DNA of 64,000 nt from Mesostigma viride (taxonomy: Eukaryota > Streptophyta > Mesostigmatophyceae > Mesostigmatales > Mesostigmataceae), in the NCBI GenBank assembly GCA_009746045.1, contig RPFO01000389.1:622940-686939 (forward strand). The letters are read 5' to 3'. The notes beneath the pieces are model-generated. The model was not told where the DNA came from, did no database searches, and was given only the letters and a program-made list of their open reading frames with translations. Numbering within the stretch: position 1 is the stretch's first letter; each line of letters opens with the position of its first letter. Positions 41,501 to 52,651 of this stretch are shown here, in pieces. Made by a program: the position numbers and the translations under genes.

Positions 41501-42589
41501 CAGAACGCCCTCCCAGTATTCTACAGGTCTATTGCCAAAGTTGCCCCTCTGGATAGCTGCAGTAGCCATGTCCTCCGTCTTGGTGAAGGCCTTGATGACG
41601 TCCAGCAGGGAAATATTTAAAGGGTTAGGCAACACCAGGTCCTTGTCAGGTCCCAGGGGCTGCATCTGCATCTCCTCTTCCTGCCCAGGGCTAGCCACCA
41701 ACTGCTTGGATGAGACAGTAGTAGCTATAGGCCCTTTTGACCTTGCCATCACCTGAGAGGCCAACACCTTGGACCGGCCTACCAACACAGGGTCCATGAC
41801 CCACTTCCTGGGCCTACCTCTGCTGCGCCTAGCAGGGCCTCCCTCACCTGGCTGCTCTGTGGGAGTGGGCACCACACCTTCAGGACTTCTCCTAAGACTG
41901 TCAGACAGTGACTGGACACCCTCCTGGACGCCTGTCAACTCTGGGACAGAGCCCTGGTCGATGAGCATCACGGGACCACCGTTATTCCCTACAGGTGGTG
42001 TCAACAGTTGAGAAACCTTCTGGTTGTTGGCCTGAGCTCTAGTCAAGGCTCCACACTCTACCACAGAAATCAGGGCAGCACAGATGTCCAAGTCCTCATG
42101 AAAACTTCCCATCAAATCCCTCCTCCTGGACAGGGCGTCAGGCACCACATTCTGCGTACCAGGAATGTACCTCACAGAGAAAGGTCCAAACCCCCCCAGG
42201 AACTCCATCCATCCAGCCATCCTCTTACTCATCCGGGTCTGTTCCAACACATGTACCAAGGGCCTGTGGTCAGTCATCAGGGTAATAGACTCGTTGCCCT
42301 GCCCATCTCTGGCGCTGCTGGCCACAGAAAACTGGGCCCCCTTCAGTAGGTGTTCCCACTTGTGACAGGCCACCACCAATCCCAACAGCTCTTGCTCATG
42401 AACAGGGTAGTTACGTTCTGCAGACGTCATACTCCTGGACATGTATTCCACTGGTTGAGGGCCCTTACCATGATCTTGCATTAGTACTGCACCAATAGCA
42501 CCCTGTGAGGCGTCAGACCTAACCTGGTATGGCAAGTCTGGGTTGGGGCCCACCAACAAGGGAGCAGTGGTAAGCTTCTGCTTCAACAC
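41501..42589 (-). CDS. Gypsy RNase H and RNase H-integrase linker
   Basis: RNase H hallmarks: VRSDASQGAIGAVLMQD, PVHEQELLGLVVACHKWEHL, LMTDHRPLVHVLEQ and IPGTQNVVPDALSRR. An unusually long, Pro/Gly/Arg-rich linker (about 200 residues, 41600-42050) separates it from the integrase. Confidence 0.88.
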
Positions 42590-42676
42590 ATCAAAAGCTT
42601 GCTGGCATGCTGCAGTCCATTCAAAGGGACATCCTTCTTGAGCAGGGCTAACAGGGGACCAGAGATGGCCGCCATG

Positions 42677-43495
42677 TCAGGGAATGAACCGTCGGTACCA
42701 GCCCACCAGGCCCAGAAAGGATCTGACATCCTGAGCTGACTTCAACACAGGCCACTCCAAAACAGCAGAGACCTTGCTGGCCTCAGGAGTCATACCTGCA
42801 GCGCTCAGCTGGTAGCCCAGAAACTTCACCTCTTGGCCCCACTCCACCTTGGACCTCTTCACCGACAGATGATACTGATGGATCACCTTAAGGACCTCCT
42901 CCACGTTCTCCAGGTGCTCCCTGAAGGTACGAGAGTGTACCAGAATGTCGTCCAGGTAGACGACCACACAAGTCCTGAAGACCACCCTGGTAGTGTCACA
43001 CAAGTGGGCAATGTCCTTGAACCTGGGGTTGCGAAGGTCAGGTGAGATCTGGGGCAGGGCATTTCCAGTCAGGTGGCCAAAGATGGCATTGACAAACATC
43101 TGCATAGTGGCAGGACTGTTAGAGGCACCCATGGGCATTACTGTCCACTGGAACTGTCCCCATGGGGTAGAAAAGGCCGTCTTGGGGATGTCCTCAGTAG
43201 CCACCCTGATCTGCCAGAAAGCATGCCTGAGGTCAAACTTGGTAAAGAAGGCAGCTCCTGCAGTCCTCTCCAGCAACTCATCAATTCTGGGCAGAGGGTA
43301 CCTGGACTTGACAGTCACCTTGTTCAGTCCCCTCAGGTCAATGCACAACCTCCACCCCCCATCATGCTTGGGTACAAGCAAACACCCAGAACTGAAAGGA
43401 CTGTTAGCTGGGAGGATCAGACCAGCCTCCAACAGGCCAATAAGTATGGTCTTCAGCTCTGCCATCTCTGCAGGGCCCATCCTGTACATAGGCAC
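42677..43495 (-). CDS. Gypsy reverse transcriptase
   Basis: All RT blocks in order: LEAGLILPANSPFSSGCLLV, WRLCIDLRGLNKVTVKSRYP, FTKFDLRHAFWQIRV (Asp), QFQWTVMPMGASNSPATMQM, CVVVYLDDILVHS (YLDD), KFLGYQLSAAGM and SFLGLVGWYRRFIP. Confidence 0.93.
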   Translation of the reverse strand: MPMYRMGPAEMAELKTILIGLLEAGLILPANSPFSSGCLLVPKHDGGWRLCIDLRGLNKVTVKSRYPLPRIDELLERTAGAAFFTKFDLRHAFWQIRVATEDIPKTAFSTPWGQFQWTVMPMGASNSPATMQMFVNAIFGHLTGNALPQISPDLRNPRFKDIAHLCDTTRVVFRTCVVVYLDDILVHSRTFREHLENVEEVLKVIHQYHLSVKRSKVEWGQEVKFLGYQLSAAGMTPEASKVSAVLEWPVLKSAQDVRSFLGLVGWYRRFIP

Positions 43496-44388
43496 AAAGG
43501 AGGACGAGCACCCTCTACCAACTTGATGACATGTGTGATGGGTCCCTCAGGAGGATACTGGGGCATCTTGTCCTCAAAGATGGCTCCATACCTGTCCAAC
43601 AAGGCATCATGCTGCTGTTGTTGCTCAGTGGTGACAGTAGAACTGACAGCATTGACAGAATGACCACTAGCAGACTCAGGTTCATTAGGCACCAAATGCA
43701 GGAAAAAGATGTGTTCCACTGGATAGGTGGCCAAATAAGACAGAGTATGCTTGGCAGACCACACATGCTTCAGTAGGGCAGCCCGTTTCTCCTCCAAAGT
43801 CGGCTCTTGATCCACCCCTTTCGCACCTGCTTCCCCTCCCTTGCCATCATTGACAGCTGTCTGTGTGGAACAGCACTCAGTGGCTGTTCTTCTCCCCCCT
43901 GGCAACACACAGGTAGCATCCCACACTGTCCCATCCTTGAACTGGACCACCCTGTCAGGCCAAGAAATAGCAGGATTGGTGTCAGACAACCATGGGATCC
44001 CCAAAATCACATCTGCTGCCGTGAGGGGAATGACATCTGCTGTCACTTCCAAAGTCTGGGATGAACAAACTTGGAAGATGAGCTGCACATAGCCAGGTGA
44101 GCAGCTTCTCCTGCCATCAGAATACTGCACCATGACAGGTGTGGGGTGGGCCAACACAGGCAACTTCAGCTCCTGCACCAAGGATGCAGCAATATAATTA
44201 CTGCCAGCACCAGAATCAATCATAAACAAGCAAGCTGGCTGAGCCAAGGGGACTGGCACGTTGAGGAGCCTAGCCTGAAACTTGAGTAAGTGACCTGGTA
44301 CAGGAGGACCCACAGGGACAGCAGGGTCAGAAGCACCCACAGTGTTCACTGGCCTAACGTCAACAGCAGGCAGGTCAGACCTGGCCAT
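43496..44388 (-). CDS. Gypsy aspartic protease region
   Basis: ACLFMIDSGAGSNYIAASLV carries the D-S-G active site; VILGIPWLSDTNPAISW is the second hallmark. The gag-pol border lies just upstream at about 44400. Confidence 0.88.
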
Positions 44389-44414
44389 GACAGAAGGATG
44401 ACCTGGGGACCCAA

Positions 44415-46163
44415 CTAGTTTTTTGACTCAGGTGGGTCTGGGGATGCTCCACTGCCCGATGGTGGAAGCTGCTCAGGTGGTGCTGGAGGCTCATCCTCGT
44501 CCCCCCCATCCTCCTCATCTGCCAGCAGCTGCATGAGAGCGTTCACCATCCTACGCTTATCCTGTCTGCTGAAGGGCCTAGCGCGGGACTGGAACCTCCC
44601 AGAGGGCTGGAAGTTGGGCTGGAACCCTGGCTGCATCCGGTGATCGCCAGCAGGAACGCCAGGAGGAAGGTTGGGTGGCCTGGGAGATGGCAGGGCGCCA
44701 AAAGGTCCTCTCGTGGCAGGGGGAAACTGGTCCCGTCTAGGGCAGTCCCGTGCAAAGTGACCTGGCTGGTTGCAGATAAAACAGTTACCCTGGGTGGGAT
44801 CCAATGCATTGAGTTCCCCCAGGAGGTCATCCAGCTGGTTCAGGGACTTCTTGATGGGTGGCACTGGCGTGGCCACAGGTTCCCACTTGACAGAAAAAGC
44901 AGGCACACGACAAAGGGTAAGCACATAAGACAACACCTTGTCCCATTGCCAATCCACGTAGTCGAACTGGGAGAAGTGCTTGTCCACATCCAGTCGCACG
45001 TGTGGAGCCATGCCATGCAGTAGTCTGTGAAGCGCCTCTGCGTCAGAGCATTGGGAATCTTGGCTCTAAGGTTGGTGAATTGCTCCACGAACTGTGGCAG
45101 CGTCAAACCAGCCTGCGTACAGTTAGCCAGTGCGTCCCGATCCATGCGAAGCTGATCCTGGGGTAACAGAAACCGGCGAAAGCCCAATAGGAGAGAGGGG
45201 AGGTCGGTACACGCACGTCCAGCCACAGAACGCAAAAACTCATCAAAACGGTCGCTGGCACTGTCGCTCATCCGCTGCCTAACCATTCTCTTCTGGATGT
45301 CCATCGTGAGACGTTCCTCTGCCTTGGGCCCATAGTTGGCGAAGTGGATAGCGAAGACATCCTGAAACTTGGTGGAGAAATGGTCGAAGCTGCGATGGGT
45401 AAGGTTGGTCAGCGATAGCTTGTCTACCGACTCCACCTTGGGAAAAGGAACAGTACGAGGATACAAAGACGTGAGCTCCATCACTGGGGCGTGTGGTGCA
45501 TTCTGATTCTCCGACAATGTCGCAGCCACCGAGAGCCGTGGAGGCTCATGCCCCTGTGCATCTGTCCCTTCATCAACAAAAGGAGCGTCAACCGCATATA
45601 CCCTCGTATACCCAGTGTTGGAGACGGTTGATCCACGAAAACAGACTCTCCATCGCCCGCCTGCCCTTGCGACTCAAGTTGCTGCACACGCGCAATAGTC
45701 CTACCCACACTCTTCTCCAGCGCTTCCGCCACACTTCTAGCTCTCGCAGCTTCCTCACGTTCATGTTGTAATCGAATTTTCTCCGCTGTCAGCTCGTCAG
45801 CCGCTAGCCGAGTGCCGTCTCGCCCCGGCACCGTGTTGTAGCCAAAACGAATAGCCGAACCGTATTCGGGTGCTGGCGAACGCGTGTCCCCACGTTGGAG
45901 AACCGTGGTACACCTCTACCAATGCCACGCAGGGAGGGCTCGCCTGGTTGCACACCGAGGGGCAAGATGGAGAACTTTGGGCCGACCGACAGCGAATATC
46001 TGCGGGAAGCAGACATTAAGGTGGTATCTCCAAATAGTTGACGTCTGGGAGTAGATGATGAAACCCTTTCATCACCGGTCGTCCGTTGAGCTGCTAAAGA
46101 TGTGGTTGCATCTTCAACTCTCTTACTTGATAACGGTGGTTGTGTCTCCGGGTTACTCATCAC
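44415..46163 (-). CDS. Gypsy gag region with CCHC knuckle
   Basis: From about 46163 downward on -: a Ser/Thr-rich start, a coiled coil (QHEREEAARARSVAEALEKS), capsid-like helices (DHFSTKFQDVFAIHFANYGP) and one zinc knuckle, CFICNQPGHFARDC, near 44760. Arg/Pro-rich tail. Several frame breaks. Confidence 0.8.
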
Positions 46164-46359
46164 TCCATGGGTCGCGCATGCCGGACTGGGGAACGTTAGA
46201 GACTTATGGGCTCAAGGCAGTTCTCAGAGCAAGACTGTCACATAAGGATGAGTCACACTCTTAAGAACTGTCCGAATACACAGCATAACGTACCCTCTCT
46301 GGGTCTGGCAAGAATTCCATTGTTAATCGTGAACTAATACTGTCAAGACAACCAACACC

Positions 46360-46382
46360 TAGGTAGAAACCTCCGATACCAA
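46360..46382 (-). promoter_or_regulatory. Gypsy primer-binding site, initiator-Met type
   Basis: On -, directly after the 5' LTR and one base: TGGTATCGGAGGTTTC, close to the plant TGGTATCAGAGC site complementary to initiator tRNA-Met. Confidence 0.75.
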
Positions 46383-47085
46383 TGTAACGACTAAAAATGT
46401 TGTGTTTGCAACAGCCTCAGTATCAACATTAGCGTGAAAAGATCTTTATACCTGGGTTGGAGTCGCGACAGATAACTTCACGTCCAGAGAAGCAATGAAG
46501 ATGGATCTTCAACAGTTAAGGGAATGAGTCCCCACCCTTGTTAGACACAACAGACAAGTTATATCCAAGTCGACTATCTGTTGAAGTTATAGTTGACTTT
46601 TGGCAAGGGTTGTTTGATTGATGAAACAAGGAAACCCTTGAATTACACCATAGCTTTAGCTCTCACGTACGCACACATGCACGGCCGCCCCAAACAGGAT
46701 AAAAGTCATCGTGCACGCAGCATCCATCCAACCCTAACCCGGAAGGACCAATCAAAAGTGAGGATCACTCAAGATAAGATCTTAGCCTCCGAATCCTCCA
46801 CACAACACAAAGCCAGTACATACGAAATCTCAAGGACCTGGAACCAAATCCACCAGGTACAACGGTACTGCAGAGAATCTTTGACTGACTAAACAACACC
46901 ATGCAAAGTACCCTACGTGGATCAGGCCACGACCAATGAGGGTAGAACAATAGATTCGACAGATCTCAACAGGCCCAATATCTATCAGACGTCGAAGCCT
47001 CCTAACTTCTCAAATAATTGTCCTAAAGAACTCATAATAAGATTCAACAGTAGGAAAACTTTGGATGTAACATTTGGTTGTTACA
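46383..47085 (-). repeat. Gypsy 5' LTR (element on minus strand)
   Basis: 703 bp. Followed on its right by duplication ATGGC and the rest of CACTA copy 1. Confidence 0.93.
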
Positions 47086-47090
47086 ATGGC

Positions 47091-47285
47091 GGTCAGGTGG
47101 TAAAATGGAGGTGGTAAAGGCTTTTACCACCCCCTGTTTTACCACCTTTTACCACCAGTTTTACCCCTTTTTTACCACTTTTTATCACTTTTTATCACTT
47201 TTTATCACTTTTTACCACTTTTTACCACCGGGTGATATAGATTTTACCACTTTTTACCACTTATATCACCCCCGAGTTCCTAGTG
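47091..47285. repeat. Right terminal part of CACTA copy 1
   Basis: Subterminal TTTTTACCAC / TTTTTATCAC units and the terminus CCCCCGAGTTCCTAGTG. Matches 49948-50140 inverted. Confidence 0.85.
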
Positions 47286-47287
47286 CA

Positions 47288-47474
47288 GCTGGTGGATGTG
47301 GGGTCGACGGGCTGGAAGGGCACTCCGTCGGCAATGCTGCCATTCCAGGAGGGTGGGGCGATGCTGGCGTCTCCGGCGGTGCGGGCAGCCATGAGCATGG
47401 GGAAGCTGCAGCACAAGCTGGAGCAGGGTCCCGGCAAGAAGGGGCAGGGCGGCCCGTCCAACAACAACAAGTGA
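47288..47474 (+). CDS. YR-type element: gag-like end
   Basis: Reads LVDVGSTGWKGTPSAMLPFQ, then an Ala/Met-rich helix and a Gly/Lys/Gln tail (GPGKKGQGGPSNNNK) before TGA. The basic end suits a nucleic-acid-binding gag tail. Fossil. Confidence 0.4.
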
Positions 47475-47586
47475 GGGAGCGGTGTCTTCTTCCACTACCT
47501 CTTCCAGCACCCCTGCCACCTCGTGACTGGTGGCAGCAGGTACGCTCAGGCCGTAGGCGCGATATAGGATGAGTCGGGCTCGCACA

Positions 47587-48800
47587 CTACATAGCCTGTC
47601 GAGCGGTTAGGGCGTTAAACTGGATGGGGGGGGGGGGGGCGAGACCCGCCTGCTGTAGATTCAGCCCGTTTGCCTGGGCCTCTGCAGCAGGCGGCCCTAG
47701 ATGGGATCGATGATGCTTGCAGGTCCTTTGTCCGCCGGAACGGTGGTTCCGTAGTGGCAATGGCAGGATCTGTAGTGGATGGGGGTGAATATGCTGAAGA
47801 AGCCCCTTACAAACCGTTAGTAGCCGCACGCTTGGCCTTGCCTGGTCCGGGGGAAGGTGCATGGCCAAGTGGATGTGCTGAACTTACTACCCCCCTCTTG
47901 GGGAGCAATTTTGAATGATGAGAGTAGGATGGTACGGACGCTGAGCCCAGCAGAGCGGATCTTGCAGAAGTCGATGCGGATCTCGCGGGGGTATAGCATG
48001 GAGGAGTTCGCGCGGGTTTGCACGGTGTGTGTGGAGAGGGGGATTTCGGGTGGATTTTTTGAGGAGGAGCCGCCTATGGTGAACGGTATTTTTGGGGTCG
48101 GAAAGCCCGACGGCCGTATACGGCTGATTGTGGACAACCGACGTGGCAACATGCCACTACCATGCAGATCCTATGCCCGCTTTTTTACCACACCTTGGCG
48201 TGATTTGCGATTTGCCCACGCGCGCTGGGGAGGATGTTTTTGGGGGCGTATCAGAATTGGATTCGTACTACAGCAGACTCCGGCTGCCCGTTTGGATGCG
48301 GCGGTACTGTGCGTGGATGCCGGTGTGGTCGGATCTTGTGGGCCTGAGTAGGGCTCATCGGAAGGTGCGGCCGTGGATGTTGTGCTGGCAAATGGGAAAC
48401 AAGCTGGCCGTTTCCGTGGCCCAGTGTGTGCATCAGTCTGTGTTGTACCGCTGTGGCCTGAATCCCCCGTTGGAGGCTAGTCGTGGGCTGAGCATCAACA
48501 TGTCAGCGCTGATCCTGGTGGCGGAGGCCAACGAGGCGGGGGAGACCGTCCGGCTGAGGCTGGAGAAGGACCCTGCTGCGCCCTTGGCGCCCTCGCCGTG
48601 CTTCGAATCGATCTCGGCAGGATCTGGAAGGTATGGATGCTGTGACGATCGATGACCTCCATTTCACGGCCACTGCGTCGGTGGATGGGGTGAATCAGCA
48701 GCTAGATCGTGTTCAGGCTGCCTACGCCGCTGTTGGGCTGGTGCAGAAGTCTGACAAGGTGGTACGGGCGACAGCTGAGCAGACTGGTCACTGTGCAGGC
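47587..48800 (+). CDS. YR-type element: reverse transcriptase region
   Basis: RT blocks: GIFGVGKPDGRIRLIVDNRR (fingers), a palm region around 48430-48560 (LNPPLEASRGLSINMSALIL), and VTIDDLHFTATASVDG, where TIDD corresponds to the YxDD catalytic box. Broken in several places. A run of 12 G stands at 47627. Confidence 0.6.
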
Positions 48801-49344
48801 GGTGGGTGTCATTCACCAAAGAGATGGTGACGTGGTGCCTGTTCCTGAGCGTGCGGTGGCAGTTATCGCTGCTACTCATAGAATCTTAGATCGCGGGTTT
48901 ACATACTACCGCGAACTTAGTTCTGTGCTTGGGAAGTGGGTGTGGATGCATCTGCTGTGCCGCCCCCCCATGCTTTCGGTGTGGTCTGAGACGTATCGGC
49001 TGCTAGCAGCCATGAACGCCTCCCTGCCTGGGCGCCGCTGGCGCCTCCCTGCGGGGGCCCGCCAGGAGCTTCAGGCGGCGATCGACCTGGCCCCCTTTTT
49101 GAGGGCGGCCAGGGCCCGACCCCTTTCTGACCGGGTCGTCGCAAGTGGTGCGAGCAGCTCCGGCGGTGGGGTGGTCTACAGGGACCTGCCTGGGGCCGAT
49201 TGTGCCCGGCTGGCGACCCGGCGCGAAGCGCGGGTGTGGCGGACGACAGCCTTAACGTCTGGGGAGGACTGGGACCTGGAGCGCATGGAGGAGGGGGACT
49301 ACAGCCTGCTGGATAGTGGCCACTGGCGTACGGCACTGTCCTAA

Positions 49345-49640
49345 GGGTGGCGGGGGCAGCCTAACCACATCAACGTCAAGGAGGCGATTGCTGCGACGCA
49401 GGGGGTCGAGTGGTCGTGCCGGACCAAGGCGTGTCGAGGTAAGCGAGTCGTCCGGCTCGTGGACTCTAGTGCTGTGGTGGGGGCGTTTGTCAGAGGGCGG
49501 TCGTCCTCCTACCGCCTCAACCAGCTGGTTCGGCGCTACTGCGCTCTGTCACTGGCTGGCGACATGCAGAGCCACTGGGTCTGGGTGGCTACCGACCACA
49601 ACCCAGCTGACAAGGCCAGTCGGCGTGGCGCTTGGATTCT
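49345..49640 (+). CDS. YR-type element: RNase H region
   Basis: HINVKEAIAATQGVEW, RLVDSSAVVGAFVRGRSSS, LNQLVRRYCALSLAGDMQSH and WVATDHNPADKASR follow the order E...D...D of the RNase H found in DIRS/PAT-like and related RTs. Confidence 0.65.
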
Positions 49641-49947
49641 TGACTTGACCCGGTGTGGTGACGTGCATCCCAACCCTGGGCCTGAGGGGGCGCGACGCCC
49701 TCGGGACTTGGCACTTCTGGAGGGCACAGTAAACCCTGTGTCTACCTTGCCAGCGTACCAGCGCGCCGCGGCTGTCTACGTGGCGTGGGCGCCACCTGGC
49801 CCTGTCGACCCAGCTGACGCGGAAGCCATTTTCTGTGAGTGGATTTCTGCTGTCTACCATGCCAGAGGCGGGCGGGGGTTTACCTTATGCCAGCACGCCA
49901 AGGCCTGTCTGCACCTGTACTACCCCGACATTGTTCGGAATTGGGTA
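49641..49947 (+). CDS. YR-type element: 2A-like motif and putative recombinase N-terminus
   Basis: Straight after RNase H the same frame reads WILDLTRCGDVHPNPGP (2A-like, 49633-49683) and then a helical segment: PAYQRAAAVYVAWAPPGP, AEAIFCEWISAVYHARGG and FTLCQHAKACLHLYYPDIV. The layout resembles the SAM-like core-binding half of tyrosine recombinases; the catalytic half is absent because CACTA copy 2 begins here. Confidence 0.45.
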
Positions 49948-50269
49948 CACTAGGAACTCGGGGGTGATATAAGTGGTAAAAAGTGGTAAAATCTATATCA
50001 CCCGGTGGTAAAAAGTGGTAAAAAGTGATAAAAAGTGATAAAAAGTGGTAAAAAAGGGGTAAAACAGGTGGTAAAAGGTGGTAAAACAGGGGGTGGTAAA
50101 AGCCTTTACCACCTCCATTTTACCACCTGACCGCCATCGTGGTAAAAAAATACCACCAGGTGGTAAAAACGAGGGTGAAAACAGGTGGTAAAAAATTACC
50201 ACCATGGAGGTGAAAAAATCGGTGGTAAAAATGGTAAAAAATATGGAGGGAAAAAACACAGATAGATCT

Positions 50270-50400
50270 CACTAGGAACTCGGCTTTGAGAATGGGTGAG
50301 AAAACACGTTTCTCACCCGGGTGAGATGACCCAAAAAAGGTGAGAAAAGGAGAAAACGTGAGAAAAATCTCAAAAAACAGGACGTGAATCAACAGCACTG
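50270..50400. repeat. Inner CACTA-type end in copy 2
   Basis: CACTAGGAACTCGGCTTTGAG less its last base begins at 50270, followed by GGTGAGAAAA-type units rather than GTGGTAAAAA. It is the counterpart of the 37526 site. Confidence 0.75.
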
Positions 50401-51470
50401 GTCAAATCAGGGCAATCAAAATCGCTTCATTAAAATGTTTAAATAATAAATGTTTATAGCCGTCAAGAACCTATCGATTCATACTAGCCATTCAGAGGCT
50501 GTTCTGAAATTGTAACCATTGATCATTTAATGAATCATCTATACAACACTGTTATGGCTTTATGACACATCCGTCATTGCCTTTCATCTTATACGATGGC
50601 AGCTAGTGGTTAACGAAGCTGGTCGCTTGCTAGGGCATCATGCTGACCGCTCCCATTTCAGTCCCGTGGTGCCTGCAAGAATCCAAGCAAGCCGCGACAC
50701 AATATGCAAGAGAACAAAAAGATATCAGATCCTTGACGTAGACATCACCATTCTACAAGGAAGAGCTCGCCAGCACCTAACGGTCCATGCAGCAAATGTG
50801 TAGAATACGATTTAAGACCCAACACTCACTCTTATGGCAAAGCAGCCCATACACATGAATCACACCATGCGCCAGATGTCACACGAGCAAGCCACAACGT
50901 TGTCGTTGGATCAGAAAGCAACAAACGTGAAAACGCTAGCGGCCCAAATCTGAGATTCCGCGGAACAGAGAAAATAAGAAAGCTCAGAAGCTACCAGCAA
51001 GGGATCGAACATAGGACCTTTGGCATGATGTCGCGGCTGTGTGAGTCTCCTGATCCGAAAGCATCTCACTTAAGTAACGTTTAGAAACAGCCAAACTGCG
51101 AAAAACCTCTTACCGGAGAGTTTTGCCAATATCAAGGAGACAACCAGCGCAGGTCAGAAATCGGGAGAATCCGGACCATGGTAGCTCGAGCCTGCCGTTA
51201 TCTTGTCCGCGCTGTCGAGCCGTGCAGGATTATGAATATGAATGGAGATGGAAATGTGTAGCCTTACATGCGAAATAATGGCCGGCTGACGTGAAGAGCG
51301 ACTAGATGACCTAGACGGTGGGGCCGGAAACAGCTTGCTTGTTTGTGTTTCATCGTGGGCAACGAGTCCAACGACTACTTTCTCTGGGTTGCAAACTGCG
51401 GCAAATTGAACGCAAACCTCATCATGAAATCTTGACCGTCGAAATGTAACGATCCGACGACTTATGCAGT

Positions 51471-51881
51471 ATGCCGCGTAATTTTTTGCGGGAGAGTCGT
51501 TGGGCCGGTTCCCGACGCGGGCGACCAGTGGTTTGCATTAAGTTAACTTACCTGATATTTTCCAACAGAAGTTACCCAAGCCGCACGATGGCACTCATCG
51601 ACGGCCTCAGTCTGTTGACGCGTCGGCCCGATTTTGGCGGCACCCAATTTGACCCCAACGGTACCTACCGACAAAGGGCATACATTACCTTTCACGCGCA
51701 CCACGACCCCTTCGAGTTCTGCTATGGCGGTGGTGCCGTGGGGCCAGCATCAGACTGCGGGCCCTTATCTTCTATGGCGGTGCTGCCGTTGGGCCCGAAT
51801 CAGACTGCAGGCCCTTTATGCAGGCGGGCCCTTAATGCATGTCACTTATTTATTCTTCTGCATACAAATATGAAGCAATGA
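51471..51881 (+). CDS. ORF in CACTA copy 2 (possible captured gene piece 2)
   Basis: Counterpart of 35835-36323: MALIDGLSLLTRRPDFGGTQ and YITFHAHHDPFEFCYGGG are kept. The ORF ends earlier, at a TGA after KQ. That both copies keep the N-terminal 130 codons open may only reflect recent duplication. Confidence 0.4.
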   Translation: MPRNFLRESRWAGSRRGRPVVCIKLTYLIFSNRSYPSRTMALIDGLSLLTRRPDFGGTQFDPNGTYRQRAYITFHAHHDPFEFCYGGGAVGPASDCGPLSSMAVLPLGPNQTAGPLCRRALNACHLFILLHTNMKQ

Positions 51882-52420
51882 AGTCGTGTCCTCCGGATTT
51901 TTGCATTTGCACCGTGTGCAGTTCTTGGACGTTTGGAAACATGCATGGCATATGGCTAATGTAATGACTGACTAGCTAGACCGCTTCAGTGGTTTTTCAT
52001 TTGCGGTTATTTCCTCGTAAATGGAGGGAAAGCGATCGCTGCAATGGTTCTCACCACTAGACACTCCCGGCCATTGAGCCCGATTAACGTCCTCATCAAG
52101 CAACCTGTTTCCGGCCCCACTGTATAGGTCATCTTACAGTCGCTCTTTGCGTAAGCCAGACATAATTTCAATGAACAAGGCTACACATTTGCATACTCTT
52201 TTCTTGGTTATCGGTGTGCCTTTGTTTGAATGCAGGGGGGGTCGCTGTGCCGACACAACGCGTTCAACGTGCTGGGCATCAAATGAGGGCTCTGGGCGAC
52301 CACCAGTGCCCGACTAGTGTCACCACTGCCTTCCGGACCTGAGGGCGAGGCTGCAGCCGGAGCTGCAGACGTATTTTCAGGGCTTAGCGCAGCCGCCAGG
52401 CTGCCTGTGTCGAGGAGCGT

Positions 52421-52651
52421 TTGCTCATCACATATTGGGCAATAGCTTCGGAAAATTATTTCAGCGTGTGCGTCTTAGAAAGACGAAGCGATTGTGATAT
52501 TCACAGCCGAATTCGGTGCCCAAACGAGAAAGTTATGATCTCCGCTGTCAGCCATGGCTACCTCGTGGCTCGCGGCTTTGATGGTACATTGGCTATATTG
52601 TATGATAACCCTATAATGCACCTTAGTGGTGCTGAGTTTTTTTCACATTAA
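52421..52651 (+). CDS. ORF in CACTA copy 2 (possible captured gene piece 1)
   Basis: Counterpart of 35133-35372, 76 codons, ending in AILYDNPIMHLSGAEFFSH. Unrecognised. Confidence 0.35.
   Translation: MLITYWAIASENYFSVCVLERRSDCDIHSRIRCPNEKVMISAVSHGYLVARGFDGTLAILYDNPIMHLSGAEFFSH

Larger units (their letters stand above)
37664..47085 (-). mobile_element. Ty3/Gypsy chromovirus-type LTR retrotransposon, 9.4 kb
   Basis: LTRs of 703 bp at 37664-38366 and 46383-47085 (on - they begin TGTAACAACC and end GTCGTTACA), with 5-bp duplication ATGGC (37659-37663, 47086-47090). The empty site survives in the other CACTA copy, confirming the boundaries. On -: gag with CCHC, aspartic protease, RT (YLDD), RNase H, integrase, chromodomain, then two extra ORFs. 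The LTRs differ at one visible base, so it is very young. The coding region nevertheless shows about six to eight frame breaks. Confidence 0.95.
34628..47285. mobile_element. CACTA (EnSpm) transposon copy 1, with Gypsy inserted
   Basis: Ends CACTAGGAACTCGGGGG and its exact inverse. The 2-bp word CA stands on both sides (34626-34627, 47286-47287). The first 300 bp inside each end are packed with TTTTTACCAC / GTGGTAAAAA units in both orientations, the subterminal repeats expected of CACTA elements. Excluding the Gypsy element it is about 3.23 kb and is an inverted, nearly identical copy of 49948-53155. No transposase is encoded: non-autonomous. Confidence 0.9.
31312..49947 (+). mobile_element. 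Tyrosine-recombinase-type retroelement fossil (DIRS/PAT-like), interrupted
   Basis: Parts in order: short gag-like ORF (from about 31312 and 33295), further gag-like sequence (34133-34627), then after the CACTA insert gag end (47288-47474), reverse transcriptase (about 47857-48790), RNase H (about 49345-49640), a 2A-like GDVHPNPGP and a helical segment resembling the core-binding domain of a tyrosine recombinase (49684-49945). No LTRs are seen around it. The family call rests on the RNase H block with NPADKASR and on the domain order. It is badly broken: several frame breaks plus insertions of a split-repeat element, a solo LTR and two CACTA copies. Confidence 0.5.
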
